Below are positions 53,701 to 63,046 of a stretch of DNA of 64,000 nucleotides, piece by piece. The stretch lies in NCBI GenBank assembly GCA_027577595.1, contig JANBRJ010000008.1:62001-126000 (forward strand). The letters run 5' to 3'. The translations under genes were made by a program, and so were the position numbers. The DNA comes from Coemansia sp. RSA 487 (Eukaryota; Kickxellomycota; Kickxellomycetes; Kickxellales; Kickxellaceae). Under the pieces are notes generated by a model. It was given only the letters and a program-made list of their open reading frames with translations. It did not search any database and was not told where the DNA came from. Numbering within the stretch: the first letter of the stretch is position 1; the number at the start of each line of letters is the position of its first letter.

Positions 53701-55164
53701 CCTGCCGCTGAGCCACGTGCTGAGTTCTGCGTGCAGTTCCTTTGACAGAGGCACGCTGACAGTGCGCAGGACAGCGGTGACCGCATCCACCAGGCGCGCA
53801 CGCTCCTTCTCAAACGACGCCAGCTGCCCAAACCCGAACTCGGGGTTTGTCTCGGTCTTTGCCGAATCGCCCCAGATCGTCGTTGCCTCGGCTGCGTTGA
53901 CCACATTAAGCCGCTGCTTGAAGATGTCACGCAGTAGCTGTCCGTACGGGATCTTCTCGACGCGCTTCTGCTGCTCTTCCAGCGACAGTTCGGTAAGGGC
54001 TGCTGCTGCCGACGTGGTATCAACGTCGTCTGCTTCCTCAGCCGCAGAAATTCCAGCCACAGCGGCCGGATCAAAGTGCGCAGGCGAGTCAAACGTCTTG
54101 GCATGACCAGTGACCAGCGAAAGCTTGTCTGCGGAGAATAAAGCAAGCGGCGCTGTGGTGACTGCGTTTAGGAGGACTGGGCGTGGGCGGTCTGTCTGCG
54201 CGGCCCATTCGGCCGAATTGAGCATGGCAGCAAGATCGAACAGCAGCGGGCCCCATGGCGTCGGCTGCCGCGTCACCTGCTCCAATGCGACCACATGGGT
54301 TGCGGTCTTTGGGAGCGCTGCAATCAGTGCGTCTGCGCTGAACGGGCGCAGTAGGCTGACCTGCACAGCCCCGGCTTTATCGCTGCCGCCGGATACAGCA
54401 GCATCCAGGGATGATCCAAACGTCACGTAGGCCAACGTAGCGTCGGCTGCACCAGTGTACGAAATCGTCGAGTTCTGGGCTCCAAAGAGCGCCAGAGCCT
54501 GTGCGAACGTCTTGTGTGCTACTTCTGTTGCCGATTCGCTTGGCTTGTCTACGTCGTTGGTCTCTTCATCCTGACTGGCGGTTGTGGCCTGCAAAAAGTC
54601 GCTGATCTGCGTCTGCCCGGATGCTGGTTCGTATGCTAGAACATCGACTGCCTCCTGGGACAGCGCTTGCTGGAAGCAGTGGATCACAGGCAGCCCGAGC
54701 TTACGCGACGCCAGGGCCGATGCAACAGCAAAGTCAACGGCGCTCTGCGGAGACGACGAGCGGATCAGCGCACATCCAGAGTCACGCACCGCAAGCACCT
54801 CGCTCAGCTGGGCGGCCGATCCAACTGGCACATGGATTGTCACTGGTGTCCTTTGCCGAGAGAGATCGCGCAGCGTCGGAATGAGGCCGAGAAGCGCGAC
54901 CGACGGAACAATAACGTTGATGGGGCCGGTGTTCTTGGTCGCTGAAATAACCGAAGCGATCTCCGACGGCTGGGCCAGCGCTACGATGCGGCTGGCATCG
55001 GCATTGGTATCGGCACTCTTGATAAAGTCCACTGCGTCGGCCAGCACGCCTGTGGTAGTGACAATTGCGGTGGTACTCTCGAGCGTGGCGACGGCGGCGA
55101 ATGCCACCGCAGCTGCTGTCGAAGGTGCTTTCAGCGTAGCAGTGGTACGAAGCGTTGTGGACAT
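50752..55164 (-). CDS. MET5: Assimilatory sulfite reductase (NADPH) hemoprotein beta subunit
   Basis: A 1470-residue single-exon enzyme from the ATG at 55164; the frame upstream starts with a non-ATG codon. Yeast Met5 has about 1442 residues. It reduces sulfite to sulfide with electrons from the Met10 flavoprotein subunit. Domains in order: a pyruvate:ferredoxin/transketolase-like region (about 60-700); a flavodoxin-like FMN domain (about 760-910) with FASDNGNAEDVARRVA; then the siroheme and 4Fe-4S hemoprotein part with TRQTFQLHGVLK, and cluster cysteines Cys1334, Cys1340, Cys1379 and Cys1383 (ACAALPTCG, GCPNGCARP). All four ligands are present. Divergent from MET16, the preceding step. Confidence 0.97.
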   Translation of the reverse strand: MSTTLRTTATLKAPSTAAAVAFAAVATLESTTAIVTTTGVLADAVDFIKSADTNADASRIVALAQPSEIASVISATKNTGPINVIVPSVALLGLIPTLRDLSRQRTPVTIHVPVGSAAQLSEVLAVRDSGCALIRSSSPQSAVDFAVASALASRKLGLPVIHCFQQALSQEAVDVLAYEPASGQTQISDFLQATTASQDEETNDVDKPSESATEVAHKTFAQALALFGAQNSTISYTGAADATLAYVTFGSSLDAAVSGGSDKAGAVQVSLLRPFSADALIAALPKTATHVVALEQVTRQPTPWGPLLFDLAAMLNSAEWAAQTDRPRPVLLNAVTTAPLALFSADKLSLVTGHAKTFDSPAHFDPAAVAGISAAEEADDVDTTSAAAALTELSLEEQQKRVEKIPYGQLLRDIFKQRLNVVNAAEATTIWGDSAKTETNPEFGFGQLASFEKERARLVDAVTAVLRTVSVPLSKELHAELSTWLSGRDDPAVATREAGERIAGLLEAEKGEAKLGAIHRQREYFASRSNWLVGADEWAYDIGSSGVHHVIASGLNVNMLVLDTAQYPFSAENKGAQRKKDIGLYAMNYGTTYVASVAVYSSYTQVLQALVEADAFPGPSVVVAYLPHSDGVFSSNYSPIDVLKQSKLAVDTGAWPLYRWNPKLDDPNRRFQLDSERLLRSVQAFLDRDNVLAAIGNPKPEFSGELGASVEKKTGDRLARKARGDVDNLLGGLSGPPLLVLFASDNGNAEDVARRVARQGRRRGMDVRCISMDEFEVDELPFEKTVVVSVSTAGQGEIPTNGREFLKSLQAASINLNETDFAVMGLGDSHYWPREEDAIFYNKPARDIDRKLAELGGKRITAMGLGDDQDADGWETGYADFEARLWAALNIAVVGAGGEEEEEHKRTDEENKVISNYLRGTIAQAVGDVSCGYVDEWDGKLLKFHGTYMQDDRDLRPERLARGEEKAYSFMIRVRLPGGIATPAQWLAMDRLADEFGNHTMKITTRQTFQLHGVLKRNLRDTMRGINRALMDTIAACGDVNRNVVASANPLQAHLQPEIAKLAADISAHLLPSTSAYHEIWLDDKMVAGSAEQTSPVQDHEPLYGQAYLPRKFKIAIAIPPENDVDVVAYDLGYIAILDAAQQSILGYNVMIGGGMGMTHNNKKTYPRLASCLGYVPKDRAIVVAEKVMLVQRDHGDRSNRKHARMKYTVDDHGMEWWRQQVEDRLGFALEDPRPYAFARNGDRYGWVKSTPGYNNFTMFIQNGRVADLPGNPLKAALVEVANAHKGTFRLTCNAHLIVADVKDEDVPAMSALLAKHRLDNLDYSALRLHSMACAALPTCGLAMAESERYLPRLIDLLDTILDEAGLRHDAIVIRMTGCPNGCARPYNAEIAFVGKAPGAYNLYLGGSHSGERLNKIFRETLTEEQILEVLAPIIKQYALERNDAEHFGDFVIRKGIIKETREGKDFHDL

Positions 55165-56678
55165 TTTTGTCAATAGAGATAGCGGTTGCAAAGAAGGCGG
55201 CAGCTTAGCTTGTCAATGGTTACAATTCTAGTGTGTGGAGCTGAATAAACAACGTAGCAGCAAAGAAAAAAAGGTATATTCACAAGGGAAAAATAAATAT
55301 ATAATATTATAGACAAGTTGTATACTTTGTCGTGATGACGGAAAAGAAGAGAAGCAAAGCACACACAAGACAAGATGAAAAGATATGATGAGATAGTAGG
55401 GTCTAGCCTATTTATCAGTAAATGCTTCTTGGATGTAATCTCGCAGCAAAAAACAAAAGCATGGCCTCGATCCTCGAGCTTTTTCTTTTGCTCGTGTTCA
55501 AATGAAATAGAGACAGATCGGGGCTGTGCCAGCCGCTGGGCTTTCTTCGGCCGCAACCAACAATATCGCCGCACATGCAAAGGCGGCAAAGGTACCACTG
55601 GTACTTCAAAAGTTGAGTAGGATTTCATGTCCATATTGAGACGATGCGTTGCTGCCTAAAATGTTAGACATTCCTTGAAGGAGCCTTGCGAGCAATAAGC
55701 TCGAGCAAAATGGCATATGCCGCGAAAGAATTGGGGGTGATAAAGCGCAAAGATAATCTCGCAGCCATCTCCGCACTTGCATGACCAAGGAGGTACCAGA
55801 GCCAAAGCTGTGTGCTGCTCTGAAAAAAGGTACTGGGTTCGATTTTCGCGAAATCGCCCCCTTGAGCAAAATCTCGCATCAGCTGGGTCAAAGATGTCCA
55901 ATATTCTCTTCCACAGCTGTTGCGTGCTCGGCGAGCAACCTGTCTGGTCAGTGCAATCCGTGGCTTGATTGCAGCAGCAGGTTTCTTGGTCACAAAAGCG
56001 GGCAATTTGATGCAAGGTTCTTTGAATACAAAAACACGACGGATAGAACCGCAACAGCACAAAATACTTTTTTTGCCTTGCGCTGAAATAAGGGGGAAGA
56101 AGAGATCGACTTGAGTGGGGCCACTCAATGCAATCACGGCTAGCAAAGAGGCCAATTACAGCACGCAGGGATTGCGCAAGCAAATGTCGCAATCGTCCTT
56201 GACGATGGTAACATCGTTATCGGCTCACATTTCCTGCAATTTCACAAACCCCAAAGCTGTTTGCTTTCTATTTGGAGCTGCAGCGGCATTTCTGCTGCTA
56301 GGCCTTGCCTGCCATTACAAATATAACCTTGCTTGCCTAGCGCTTTGGAGGCTTAATCGCTGTTGAAGCGGCGGCGTCTGTTATATTTCAGACAGCTGGG
56401 AGATCAATTGCTTGTTTGTGAGAAAAGCAAACACACATCAAGCATCCCGTCTGGATGACAAATGGATGATGAACTGTCCCGCATCCGGGAAAAGCAGTCA
56501 TTTCTGAAACCTGCACTACTCCCCTCTCCCTCCAATGTTGCTTTGTGTTGGTGTATAAAACACACTGGCACTGCTACCTGCACGCTGGACTCTTATTTCT
56601 ATTCAATATTTATCAACATCCACTGTACTTTTTTCTTTCTTTCTTTCTTGTAAGTGATACATTAATCAAACCAGAAAT
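55165..56678. other. Spacer: divergent promoter region MET5 / MET16
   Basis: 1.5 kb between two sulfate-assimilation genes transcribed away from each other. Frames at 55.6-56.3 kb on both strands have no recognisable domain and no consistent codon bias. I see no CACGTG (Cbf1) site. The MET16 leader is pyrimidine-rich (56620-56650). A shared regulator is plausible but not visible. Confidence 0.55.
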
Positions 56679-57485
56679 ATGCCATCTGTTTCCACACCCG
56701 TGCTGCAGTTCGACGAGAGCCAGCTCAAGCACATCAACGACAAGCTGGCCGCCATGGAGCCACAGCAGATCCTTGAATGGGCCGCCATCACTTTTGGAAA
56801 CCTCTTCCAGGAGACTGCATTCGGTCCTTCCGGCTGCGTCATCACAGACATCATCCACGCACAGGGCGTGTCGGTACCCGTCATCTTTGTTGACACCCTG
56901 CACAACTTTGACGAAACCCTGGAGCTTGCACGGCGCAGCCAAGAGCGCTACGGATTCGAACTCCATGTGTTCAAGCCCGAGGACTGCGAGACGCGCAACG
57001 ACTTTATCGCAAGGTTCGGCGACGAGCTGTGGAAGCGCGACGACGTGGTCTATGACTACTCGGTCAAGGTTGAGCCTGCGCGCCGGGCATACGAGCAGCT
57101 CAACGCAAGCGCCGTTATCACTGGACGCCGCCGCAGCCAGAAGGGCGACCGCGCCAGCATGCAAATTGTCGAGATTGAGAAGGGCACTGGGCTTGTCAAA
57201 ATAAACCCACTTGCGAACTGGTCGTTCCAGCAGGTGTGGACGTACATCCGCGCCAACGAGGTTCCGTACAACACCCTGCTTGACCAGGGATACAAGTCTG
57301 TCGGCGACTACCATAGCACTCGCCCTGTTGGCGAGAACGAAGACGAGCGTGCCGGTCGCTGGGCTGGACAGCAGAAGACAGAGTGCGGGCTGCATAAGGA
57401 CTATTTTGCCATGCGTGCCGCGTTCCTGGCCAGGAAGAAGCAGGATCAATCCTCATCTTCGCAGCTTACTGCTCAGGTTGCATAA
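56679..57485 (+). CDS. MET16: Phosphoadenosine phosphosulfate (PAPS) reductase
   Basis: A 268-residue thioredoxin-dependent enzyme that reduces PAPS to sulfite and PAP in the cytosol, just before MET5 in sulfate assimilation. Seen: FGPSGCVITDII in place of the PP-loop SxFxx/GxxS region; FVDTLHNFDETLELA; RRRSQKGDRASMQIVE; INPLANWSFQQVWTYI; and the C-terminal catalytic motif KTECGLH with Cys236. A single such cysteine with no second CC pair marks a PAPS rather than an APS reductase. Length matches yeast Met16 (261). ATG 56679 is the first in frame. Confidence 0.96.
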   Translation: MPSVSTPVLQFDESQLKHINDKLAAMEPQQILEWAAITFGNLFQETAFGPSGCVITDIIHAQGVSVPVIFVDTLHNFDETLELARRSQERYGFELHVFKPEDCETRNDFIARFGDELWKRDDVVYDYSVKVEPARRAYEQLNASAVITGRRRSQKGDRASMQIVEIEKGTGLVKINPLANWSFQQVWTYIRANEVPYNTLLDQGYKSVGDYHSTRPVGENEDERAGRWAGQQKTECGLHKDYFAMRAAFLARKKQDQSSSSQLTAQVA

Positions 57486-57904
57486 GCCGCGCTGTGAAGT
57501 TCTATTCTCTTTTGCTGGCTTTGGCGGGAGATAATAATGCATTCTTACCTGGTATATTCTTTTTTCCCCTCTATATTTTCTGATTTTCCTGATGTAACAT
57601 GTACATATATATACACAACTTTTTTTTTTGGTCTCTTGTGAATTATATTTCAGTAGAGAACAGGTCCGATACCATTGTTATTGACATTTGTTGCAAAGTC
57701 ATGTAGTGAGGCTTGCACCTGATGTTGCCCATATAATATTCGCACAACATCAAATGCATATCCAGAAGACCCTTGCCCTCGCTCAGACAGCCTTTTTTAT
57801 TTTCTGAAATTTCACATGTATGAGGATATCACTATTGTCAAACATTGTACATCTACACTCGATATCTATACTTTATCCATCGAACTGATAATCAAACCCG
57901 CTAC
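57486..57904. other. Spacer between MET16 and ATG101
   Basis: 419 AT-rich bases on the same strand, with a T-run near 57620 and TATATATACA at 57606-57616. It probably contains the MET16 3' end and ATG101 promoter. No gene was seen. Confidence 0.55.
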
Positions 57905-58477
57905 ATGGAGCGCAAGGTCATAACGCAAACCCTGATCCTGGAACGCAGCTTCATCCAAGATGTCGTCACAGCCGTGCTGCACACGATTATCTTCCACCGA
58001 TACTTTGGAAACGTCACACCTAAAAGCAGCTGCATATTATCTGTAGTAACGTATGCATCCGTTGACAACGTAGACGTCCTTCGCACAGTCGATGAAAAAG
58101 TGGAGGAGCTGATGCAAACAATATCGACTACGGGCGAAACAAAGTCACAAATGTCGCTGTATTTCACGGAAACAAAGCCACGGAAGGCATGGTTTAGCAA
58201 GTCGGAGGAGGAAATATGCTGGGAGGAATGGTCGATCAATATCCACTCGAGAGTCGCCAGAACTGAGCGAGAGCTCAACCAAATGCATGCCAGTGCGCAG
58301 GACCAGGCCAAACAGACGATCTTCTCTGTGATCCAGCAGGTCGACCAGCACAAGGACCACATCCCGCTTATTGCCAGCCCCCAGGGAAACCCGTTCCCTT
58401 ACCACATAACCGTTGCATCGGGGTCTGGGCTGTGGAGTTCGATGATCAAACGAGCAATCCTCCCTGGGATATCCTGA
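57905..58477 (+). CDS. ATG101: Autophagy-related protein 101
   Basis: A 190-residue HORMA-fold protein from the ATG at 57905; the upstream frame has no ATG. ATG101 pairs with the ATG13 HORMA domain in the ULK/Atg1 initiation complex and is missing from budding yeasts, which use Atg29-Atg31 instead. Seen: an N-terminal helix with VVTAVLHTIIFHRYFG (human AMLAVLHTVLLHRSTG); MSLYFTE and WFSKSEEEICWEEWSINIH, matching human PFSDECIPWEVWTVKVH; and a central helix then FPYHITVASGSGLWSSMIKR, matching the C-terminal strand. Its human homologue has 218 residues, so a loop is shorter here. It converges on SAC3 with 100 bases between stops. Confidence 0.92.
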   Translation: MERKVITQTLILERSFIQDVVTAVLHTIIFHRYFGNVTPKSSCILSVVTYASVDNVDVLRTVDEKVEELMQTISTTGETKSQMSLYFTETKPRKAWFSKSEEEICWEEWSINIHSRVARTERELNQMHASAQDQAKQTIFSVIQQVDQHKDHIPLIASPQGNPFPYHITVASGSGLWSSMIKRAILPGIS

Positions 58478-58577
58478 TAATACCGCACATGTAAACACTG
58501 CACATCGCTAGTAGCGATTAACAAGACTACATTTTTTTGTACGAGGAATAAGGTTGGTATTGAAAAAAAAATTGATT

Positions 58578-61500
58578 CTATTTCAAATGTCTGCTTGCGC
58601 GCGCTATGGCGCCTTGTAGCTTGGACAAGTTGAATGAAGGCGACGCTCGCTGCCGCTTGACAGCCGTCGACTGCGTGGATATGGACATAACTGATGGTGC
58701 AGTGCTTTCGGGCGTGTCTTCTGCGTCAGAGGCCGCAGAGAAGAGTGACAACGGCGGCGATCCATTGCTGAAAGCTAAGCTCAAGGAGCGTTTGGGTCTC
58801 GGTGTGGTAAATGGGTCCTGGTAAACGCCGCCTTCAGCGTTGCTCTGCTGGCATAAACGGGCTGCATGCTCAACAAGCTGGTTCGACATCTGGACTGCCT
58901 GCTTGGTGGCAACAGACACGATCTGTTTGTCGGTGTAGATGTCTGCTGGAAGTGACTGCTGGAGCACGTCCAGCTGGTTCTTTACCACAAGCTCAAAGGC
59001 GCGCATGCACGCACCAAGAGTCGGATGCACCGCCCCGTCGCTGCCGTGCACAGTGTCGTTGCAGAGTATCTCATCCACAGTTGCCCCGACAACCAGGTTT
59101 GTGGCAAACAGTGCCAGACCGTCCACGCCATTGCTGCTGCTGCTATTGCTGCTATGTATACGCTGTCCAAAGTAGGCAGTACCGAGCGCTTGGCTGGAGC
59201 TCAAGTGTGGGTATTGGCAGGCGCGGGGGCATTTGAGCGAGACAAATACATGAGTGTTGAGGATCTCTATGAATGCATTGGCAACGCTAACAGCGTCGTT
59301 GAAAATGGAAAATGCCTCGGCAGTGTCGCTCGGCCAGCACCTTAAGAGGCTGACTATGCAGTTGCGCATCCGTCTGAGCGACTGGATCGCCGTGTCGCTG
59401 ACCACAGCATATGCGCGGGTGACTCGCACAAAGGAGCTCTTGAGCGACTGGTACAGCTGCTTGTACATCCACTTCATGCCTGCGATGAGCTGCTGCTTTG
59501 AATTCGAAATCTCCAGCGCCAAGACATTGATCGACACAAACGAGGGTATGCCGCTAGAGCTTGCTGTGTTTTCGACCATTCTCCGAACTGAGCGTTTAAG
59601 TCTAGAATCGGTGTACCAGAATATAAACAGCAGCGGCATCGTCGCACGACCACCACCGCCACCACTGCTGCTGTCGCTTGCTCGAGCCCTTGCAAGCTCA
59701 AGCGCGCCCTCTACGCAGCTGGATATCTTGTCTTCTAGCATAGAATACCCCATGCCGTTGCCACCGAGATGTTTTGCCTCGAGAGGCTCAGGCGACAGGA
59801 GCACAATCTGTGCCGATAACGGCTGCTCACTGCAGCCAGCATCGTATTCTCTGAACGTCATCACTTGCTCGATGTTTGAATACACAACCAGCCGGGCGCT
59901 CTCATCGCTTTCGCCTGCCTGTGAGATGCTGGACGGATCGATTTGCCACCAGAGCCACGAATGCAGCACGGACTCGGGCTGCGTGTGGAGGAGAGTCACT
60001 GACAGCCGGAACGCAGGATCACCGTATCTTCTGAGCGCCTTGCAAAGGGACTCGAATCCCTCGCGGCCCAGCTGCGCAGAGTCCCAAAACCCCGCCGGCA
60101 TAGTGCCGTTTACTCGTACTTTTATAGGTTCTGGGGATTGGCCAAAGCCACTCAATAGACTGCGGCCGCGTGCTGGAAGCAACCCCAATTGCGAGTCAAT
60201 GGTATCTGAAAAGGCATTGGCACTGCCTCCTATCTCTGAACGCACGCGATGCTGGTGCCCGACCATGTACTCGCTGTCAATCAGCTCGTCCAAGTCGTCA
60301 AGATACTGCTGCTGGAGGATCCTGTCCTGCTGGACCATCACAGACTCCATGCTCCACCGCGAAAAGGCCCCACGCAAAAGCGACTTTTGCCGGAATGCGT
60401 CGGCTTGGGCATGGAGAACGCATCGATACGACTCTTCGTAGGCAATAAAGGCGCTGGTATAGTCCACGATTGCAGAAGTGATGTCCACAGCAAGAGCGTC
60501 GGCGGTCTTGATATTCTTTCTTGACCTCAAAAATGTGGGCTCTGCCGCCTCGAGCAACAGCGACTCCACCAGATTGTAATAAAGAGCATTCGAGAGCGAC
60601 GTCCAGTTGATGCGGTGCCGGGGCTTGTTCCAGACAATGTCTGGGGGTGGTATTTCTGGGGCAGGTGGAGTCGTAGGCGCTGGAGCTGCTGCTGGTGGCG
60701 GCGGTGCCGTCTTAGTAAAGGCGGGGGTGTTGATCTGTGCAGCAGCCAGACCTGACATAGACTTACTCTGCTCTGGCAAGGATGGTGCGGTTGGAGCGAA
60801 TCCTGCGTTGGGCTGAGCGCCTTGGCTGCTGAAGCGGAGGAGCCCATGTTGCTGTGAAGAAGCCGATCCTTGTTGCGTTGGAGAAGCATTGGAGGCTGCC
60901 ATGGCAGGTGTGCTGGAGAACAAAGGCTGGCTTGGTCCGGCGCTGGTAGATGCCGAGGCTGTCAATCCAGGGGCAAAAGACACTCTCTTTTTGGTCTTTG
61001 TGATCTGGGGATCAACGGCAGCCGGACTCACCACTCGCGGTTTCTGGTCAAGAATTCCGGTGAACGTACTCGCAAAGGCGCTCGCTGAGCTCTGCTTCGG
61101 CAGCGGCGGTCTCTGGAATGGCTGATCCGGCACAAACTCCTTTGCTGCGCGGCTTAGCCCTACCTGAGGTGCTGGCCGATTGTGCTGCGCTGCTGGCATT
61201 GGCCCGAGCTCGCAACCAGCTCTGTTCCTGGAAATGCCTCCGCCAAGCGCTAGACTTGCAGGCCCATTGGCGACAGCGGGGGCTTTCAAAATGGCAGACG
61301 GGGTTCCGGGAACCAGAAGCTGCGGCTGAAGCGTAGCGTTGATGGCCAGCATGGGCGTCATATGGAACTTGGCTCCAACAACACGTATGTTGCGTGTTAC
61401 GCGGCGCGGCTGGTGGTCGATGTCACGGAACACAGGCTGCTTGCCGGCGCGCTCACCCAGCTTGACGCCGCGCTGCGTGACAGACAGGCCGAACTGTGCG

Positions 61501-62606
61501 CAGAACTCACGGACCTCCTCAACAGAGTCAAAGGCGTACATAGCGGCAAGCTCGTCGACTGGGTACTCCTTGCCTTGCTGGTACGGGAATGCATTGTTCA
61601 TAGCCTTGATCGCCGCGCGGCGGATTCGAGGGAAAAAGTACTCTGCCAGGCACGCAAGCAGCAGAGGCGTCTGGCTCGATGCCACGGCGCGGAAGAACTG
61701 CGTCGTCAGGCTCTGCACGGAATACTGGCTTCCGGGGTCCTTCCTGCTGACCGTAACGTTGCTCGACTCGCTCAGCATGTGGAGCCGCAGCGCCTGCTGC
61801 ACAACCGGCGCCAGAAAGATGTGCTTGGGCAGCCGCTCGGCCACGCGCTTGGCGTCCGAGTCGTGTAAATGTGACACGATGTAGTATGCGTAGAATTCAG
61901 CCTCGTTGGGACAGCCAGCGCCGGCCTTCCGGTGGTCGTCGTACAGCTCAATGAGTGTCTTGAGCGTGTTGCGCAGCTGCTCCATGTCCTGCTGCTCCTC
62001 AAAGTCCTTGTGGCCACACAGCACGTGCAGCGACAGGATGTGGAACCGCGCAATCCGCTCGCATGCAGCAACCGTGTGGTGGTCGCGGATGTTCTGGATC
62101 GTAAAGTCCTGCCTGATGCTTCGCGTGCGGTCGCGCACAAAGCCGTGGCACCTGACGAGGCTCTGGTCCCCGGCAATGATCGTGTCCACAAGATAGTCAA
62201 GCGTTCCAAGCAGCGTCTCCGGCGTGCGCAGATCCTCTGGCAGCGGCTCCTCGTTTCCAGCCGCAGACCGGTGGAATGTCTTTACCGTCCTGGCTGGGTC
62301 GGCCTTACGTGTGCCTGGAAAGAATTCCTGCGGCGCCAACGCGTTCTTCATTTCGCGCTCCTTGCGCTCGAACTCTGGGCACATCAGCGTGCATGTGCCT
62401 ATCAGCTTCTGTGTATCTGGAAGGTGGCGGTGGCTCTTCCCGCGACTACCACGCGTTGCTATTGCCTCTTCCTCCAACCGTTTCCGCCGCTGCGCCCGCT
62501 CTGCTACCATCTTCTTGTACTGCTGCTCGGTCTCGGTGTTGCTGAACCTCTGCCGACGGAGGGCCTTGAGGCGCGCCTCCTCCTCTGGCGTCCGGCCGAA
62601 ATCCAT
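58578..62606 (-). CDS. SAC3: TREX-2 complex scaffold Sac3/GANP
   Basis: A 1342-residue single-exon protein. Sac3 is the scaffold of the TREX-2 mRNA export complex at the nuclear pore, binding Thp1, Sem1, Sus1 and Cdc31. Seen: a basic coiled N-terminus; the SAC3/GANP domain at about 65-390 starting LIGTCTLMCPEFERKERE and including RCHGFVRDRTRSIRQDFT and FYAYYIVSHLHD; a Pro/Ala/Ser-rich region with FG-like motifs; a helical CID-like region at about 685-780 that may bind Cdc31/Sus1 (LSNALYYNLVESLLLEA and the following long helix); and a large C-terminal part like GANP's. Start codon at 62606 begins the family N-terminus. Divergent from CNS1. Confidence 0.94.
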   Translation of the reverse strand: MDFGRTPEEEARLKALRRQRFSNTETEQQYKKMVAERAQRRKRLEEEAIATRGSRGKSHRHLPDTQKLIGTCTLMCPEFERKEREMKNALAPQEFFPGTRKADPARTVKTFHRSAAGNEEPLPEDLRTPETLLGTLDYLVDTIIAGDQSLVRCHGFVRDRTRSIRQDFTIQNIRDHHTVAACERIARFHILSLHVLCGHKDFEEQQDMEQLRNTLKTLIELYDDHRKAGAGCPNEAEFYAYYIVSHLHDSDAKRVAERLPKHIFLAPVVQQALRLHMLSESSNVTVSRKDPGSQYSVQSLTTQFFRAVASSQTPLLLACLAEYFFPRIRRAAIKAMNNAFPYQQGKEYPVDELAAMYAFDSVEEVREFCAQFGLSVTQRGVKLGERAGKQPVFRDIDHQPRRVTRNIRVVGAKFHMTPMLAINATLQPQLLVPGTPSAILKAPAVANGPASLALGGGISRNRAGCELGPMPAAQHNRPAPQVGLSRAAKEFVPDQPFQRPPLPKQSSASAFASTFTGILDQKPRVVSPAAVDPQITKTKKRVSFAPGLTASASTSAGPSQPLFSSTPAMAASNASPTQQGSASSQQHGLLRFSSQGAQPNAGFAPTAPSLPEQSKSMSGLAAAQINTPAFTKTAPPPPAAAPAPTTPPAPEIPPPDIVWNKPRHRINWTSLSNALYYNLVESLLLEAAEPTFLRSRKNIKTADALAVDITSAIVDYTSAFIAYEESYRCVLHAQADAFRQKSLLRGAFSRWSMESVMVQQDRILQQQYLDDLDELIDSEYMVGHQHRVRSEIGGSANAFSDTIDSQLGLLPARGRSLLSGFGQSPEPIKVRVNGTMPAGFWDSAQLGREGFESLCKALRRYGDPAFRLSVTLLHTQPESVLHSWLWWQIDPSSISQAGESDESARLVVYSNIEQVMTFREYDAGCSEQPLSAQIVLLSPEPLEAKHLGGNGMGYSMLEDKISSCVEGALELARARASDSSSGGGGGRATMPLLFIFWYTDSRLKRSVRRMVENTASSSGIPSFVSINVLALEISNSKQQLIAGMKWMYKQLYQSLKSSFVRVTRAYAVVSDTAIQSLRRMRNCIVSLLRCWPSDTAEAFSIFNDAVSVANAFIEILNTHVFVSLKCPRACQYPHLSSSQALGTAYFGQRIHSSNSSSSNGVDGLALFATNLVVGATVDEILCNDTVHGSDGAVHPTLGACMRAFELVVKNQLDVLQQSLPADIYTDKQIVSVATKQAVQMSNQLVEHAARLCQQSNAEGGVYQDPFTTPRPKRSLSLAFSNGSPPLSLFSAASDAEDTPESTAPSVMSISTQSTAVKRQRASPSFNLSKLQGAIARASRHLK

Positions 62607-63046
62607 CGCTTTAGTCCCGACAAATTGGCACGAAATAGCAAGATTTGTTGCTGGAATAAATACAAAACAAAAATAGCGAAAAGCTGCAAAGCAAACCCAG
62701 GGTATCTGGGCTTTGTTTTTTTAGCTAGACCAAGCTACGTGTGCCTTCTCGCTTGGTATTGTTATTATTATATATACACCTAGCTCTTGGCGAGCAAAAA
62801 CAAGATTGAGTAGAAAAGTAGGCACGCAGGTGTAATTCGAAGGAAGAGAGAGGGCTCCCTTTTGAGAACCTGCTACAGACACAGAAAAAAGCGTAATCGG
62901 TTTGCACATATCACGTGATAGCCAAGCGAAAATAGGAATCAAAAAATTTTCTGGGTTAGCTACTGAAATGCAGACAAAACTTTGGGTTCTTTTTCTACTT
63001 TGCTCTATGGCTGTATAATCCAATTCAATATCCAATTAACTCACAA
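62607..63046. other. Spacer: divergent promoter SAC3 / CNS1
   Basis: 440 bases between two divergent starts. It contains one 12-base palindrome with a CACGTG core (separate entry) and AT-rich flanks. No gene was seen. Confidence 0.6.
62909..62920. promoter_or_regulatory. Perfect palindrome TATCACGTGATA (E-box / Cbf1-type site)
   Basis: A 12-base perfect palindrome with the CACGTG core flanked by T and A, as in sites bound by fungal bHLH factors such as Cbf1. It lies 127 bases before the CNS1 ATG and 303 bases before the SAC3 ATG, so it could serve both genes. Binding is inferred. Confidence 0.6.

Noticed and set aside
55606-56366. Overlapping frames on both strands in the MET5/MET16 spacer, Cys-rich on the minus strand
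   Set aside because: Several frames are open in the same place, none shows a family motif. I considered a decayed transposon but found no acidic triad or ends.
60040-60062. tRNA B-box-like GGACTCGAATCCC inside SAC3
   Set aside because: It falls in conserved coding sequence, and no A-box or cloverleaf is present.
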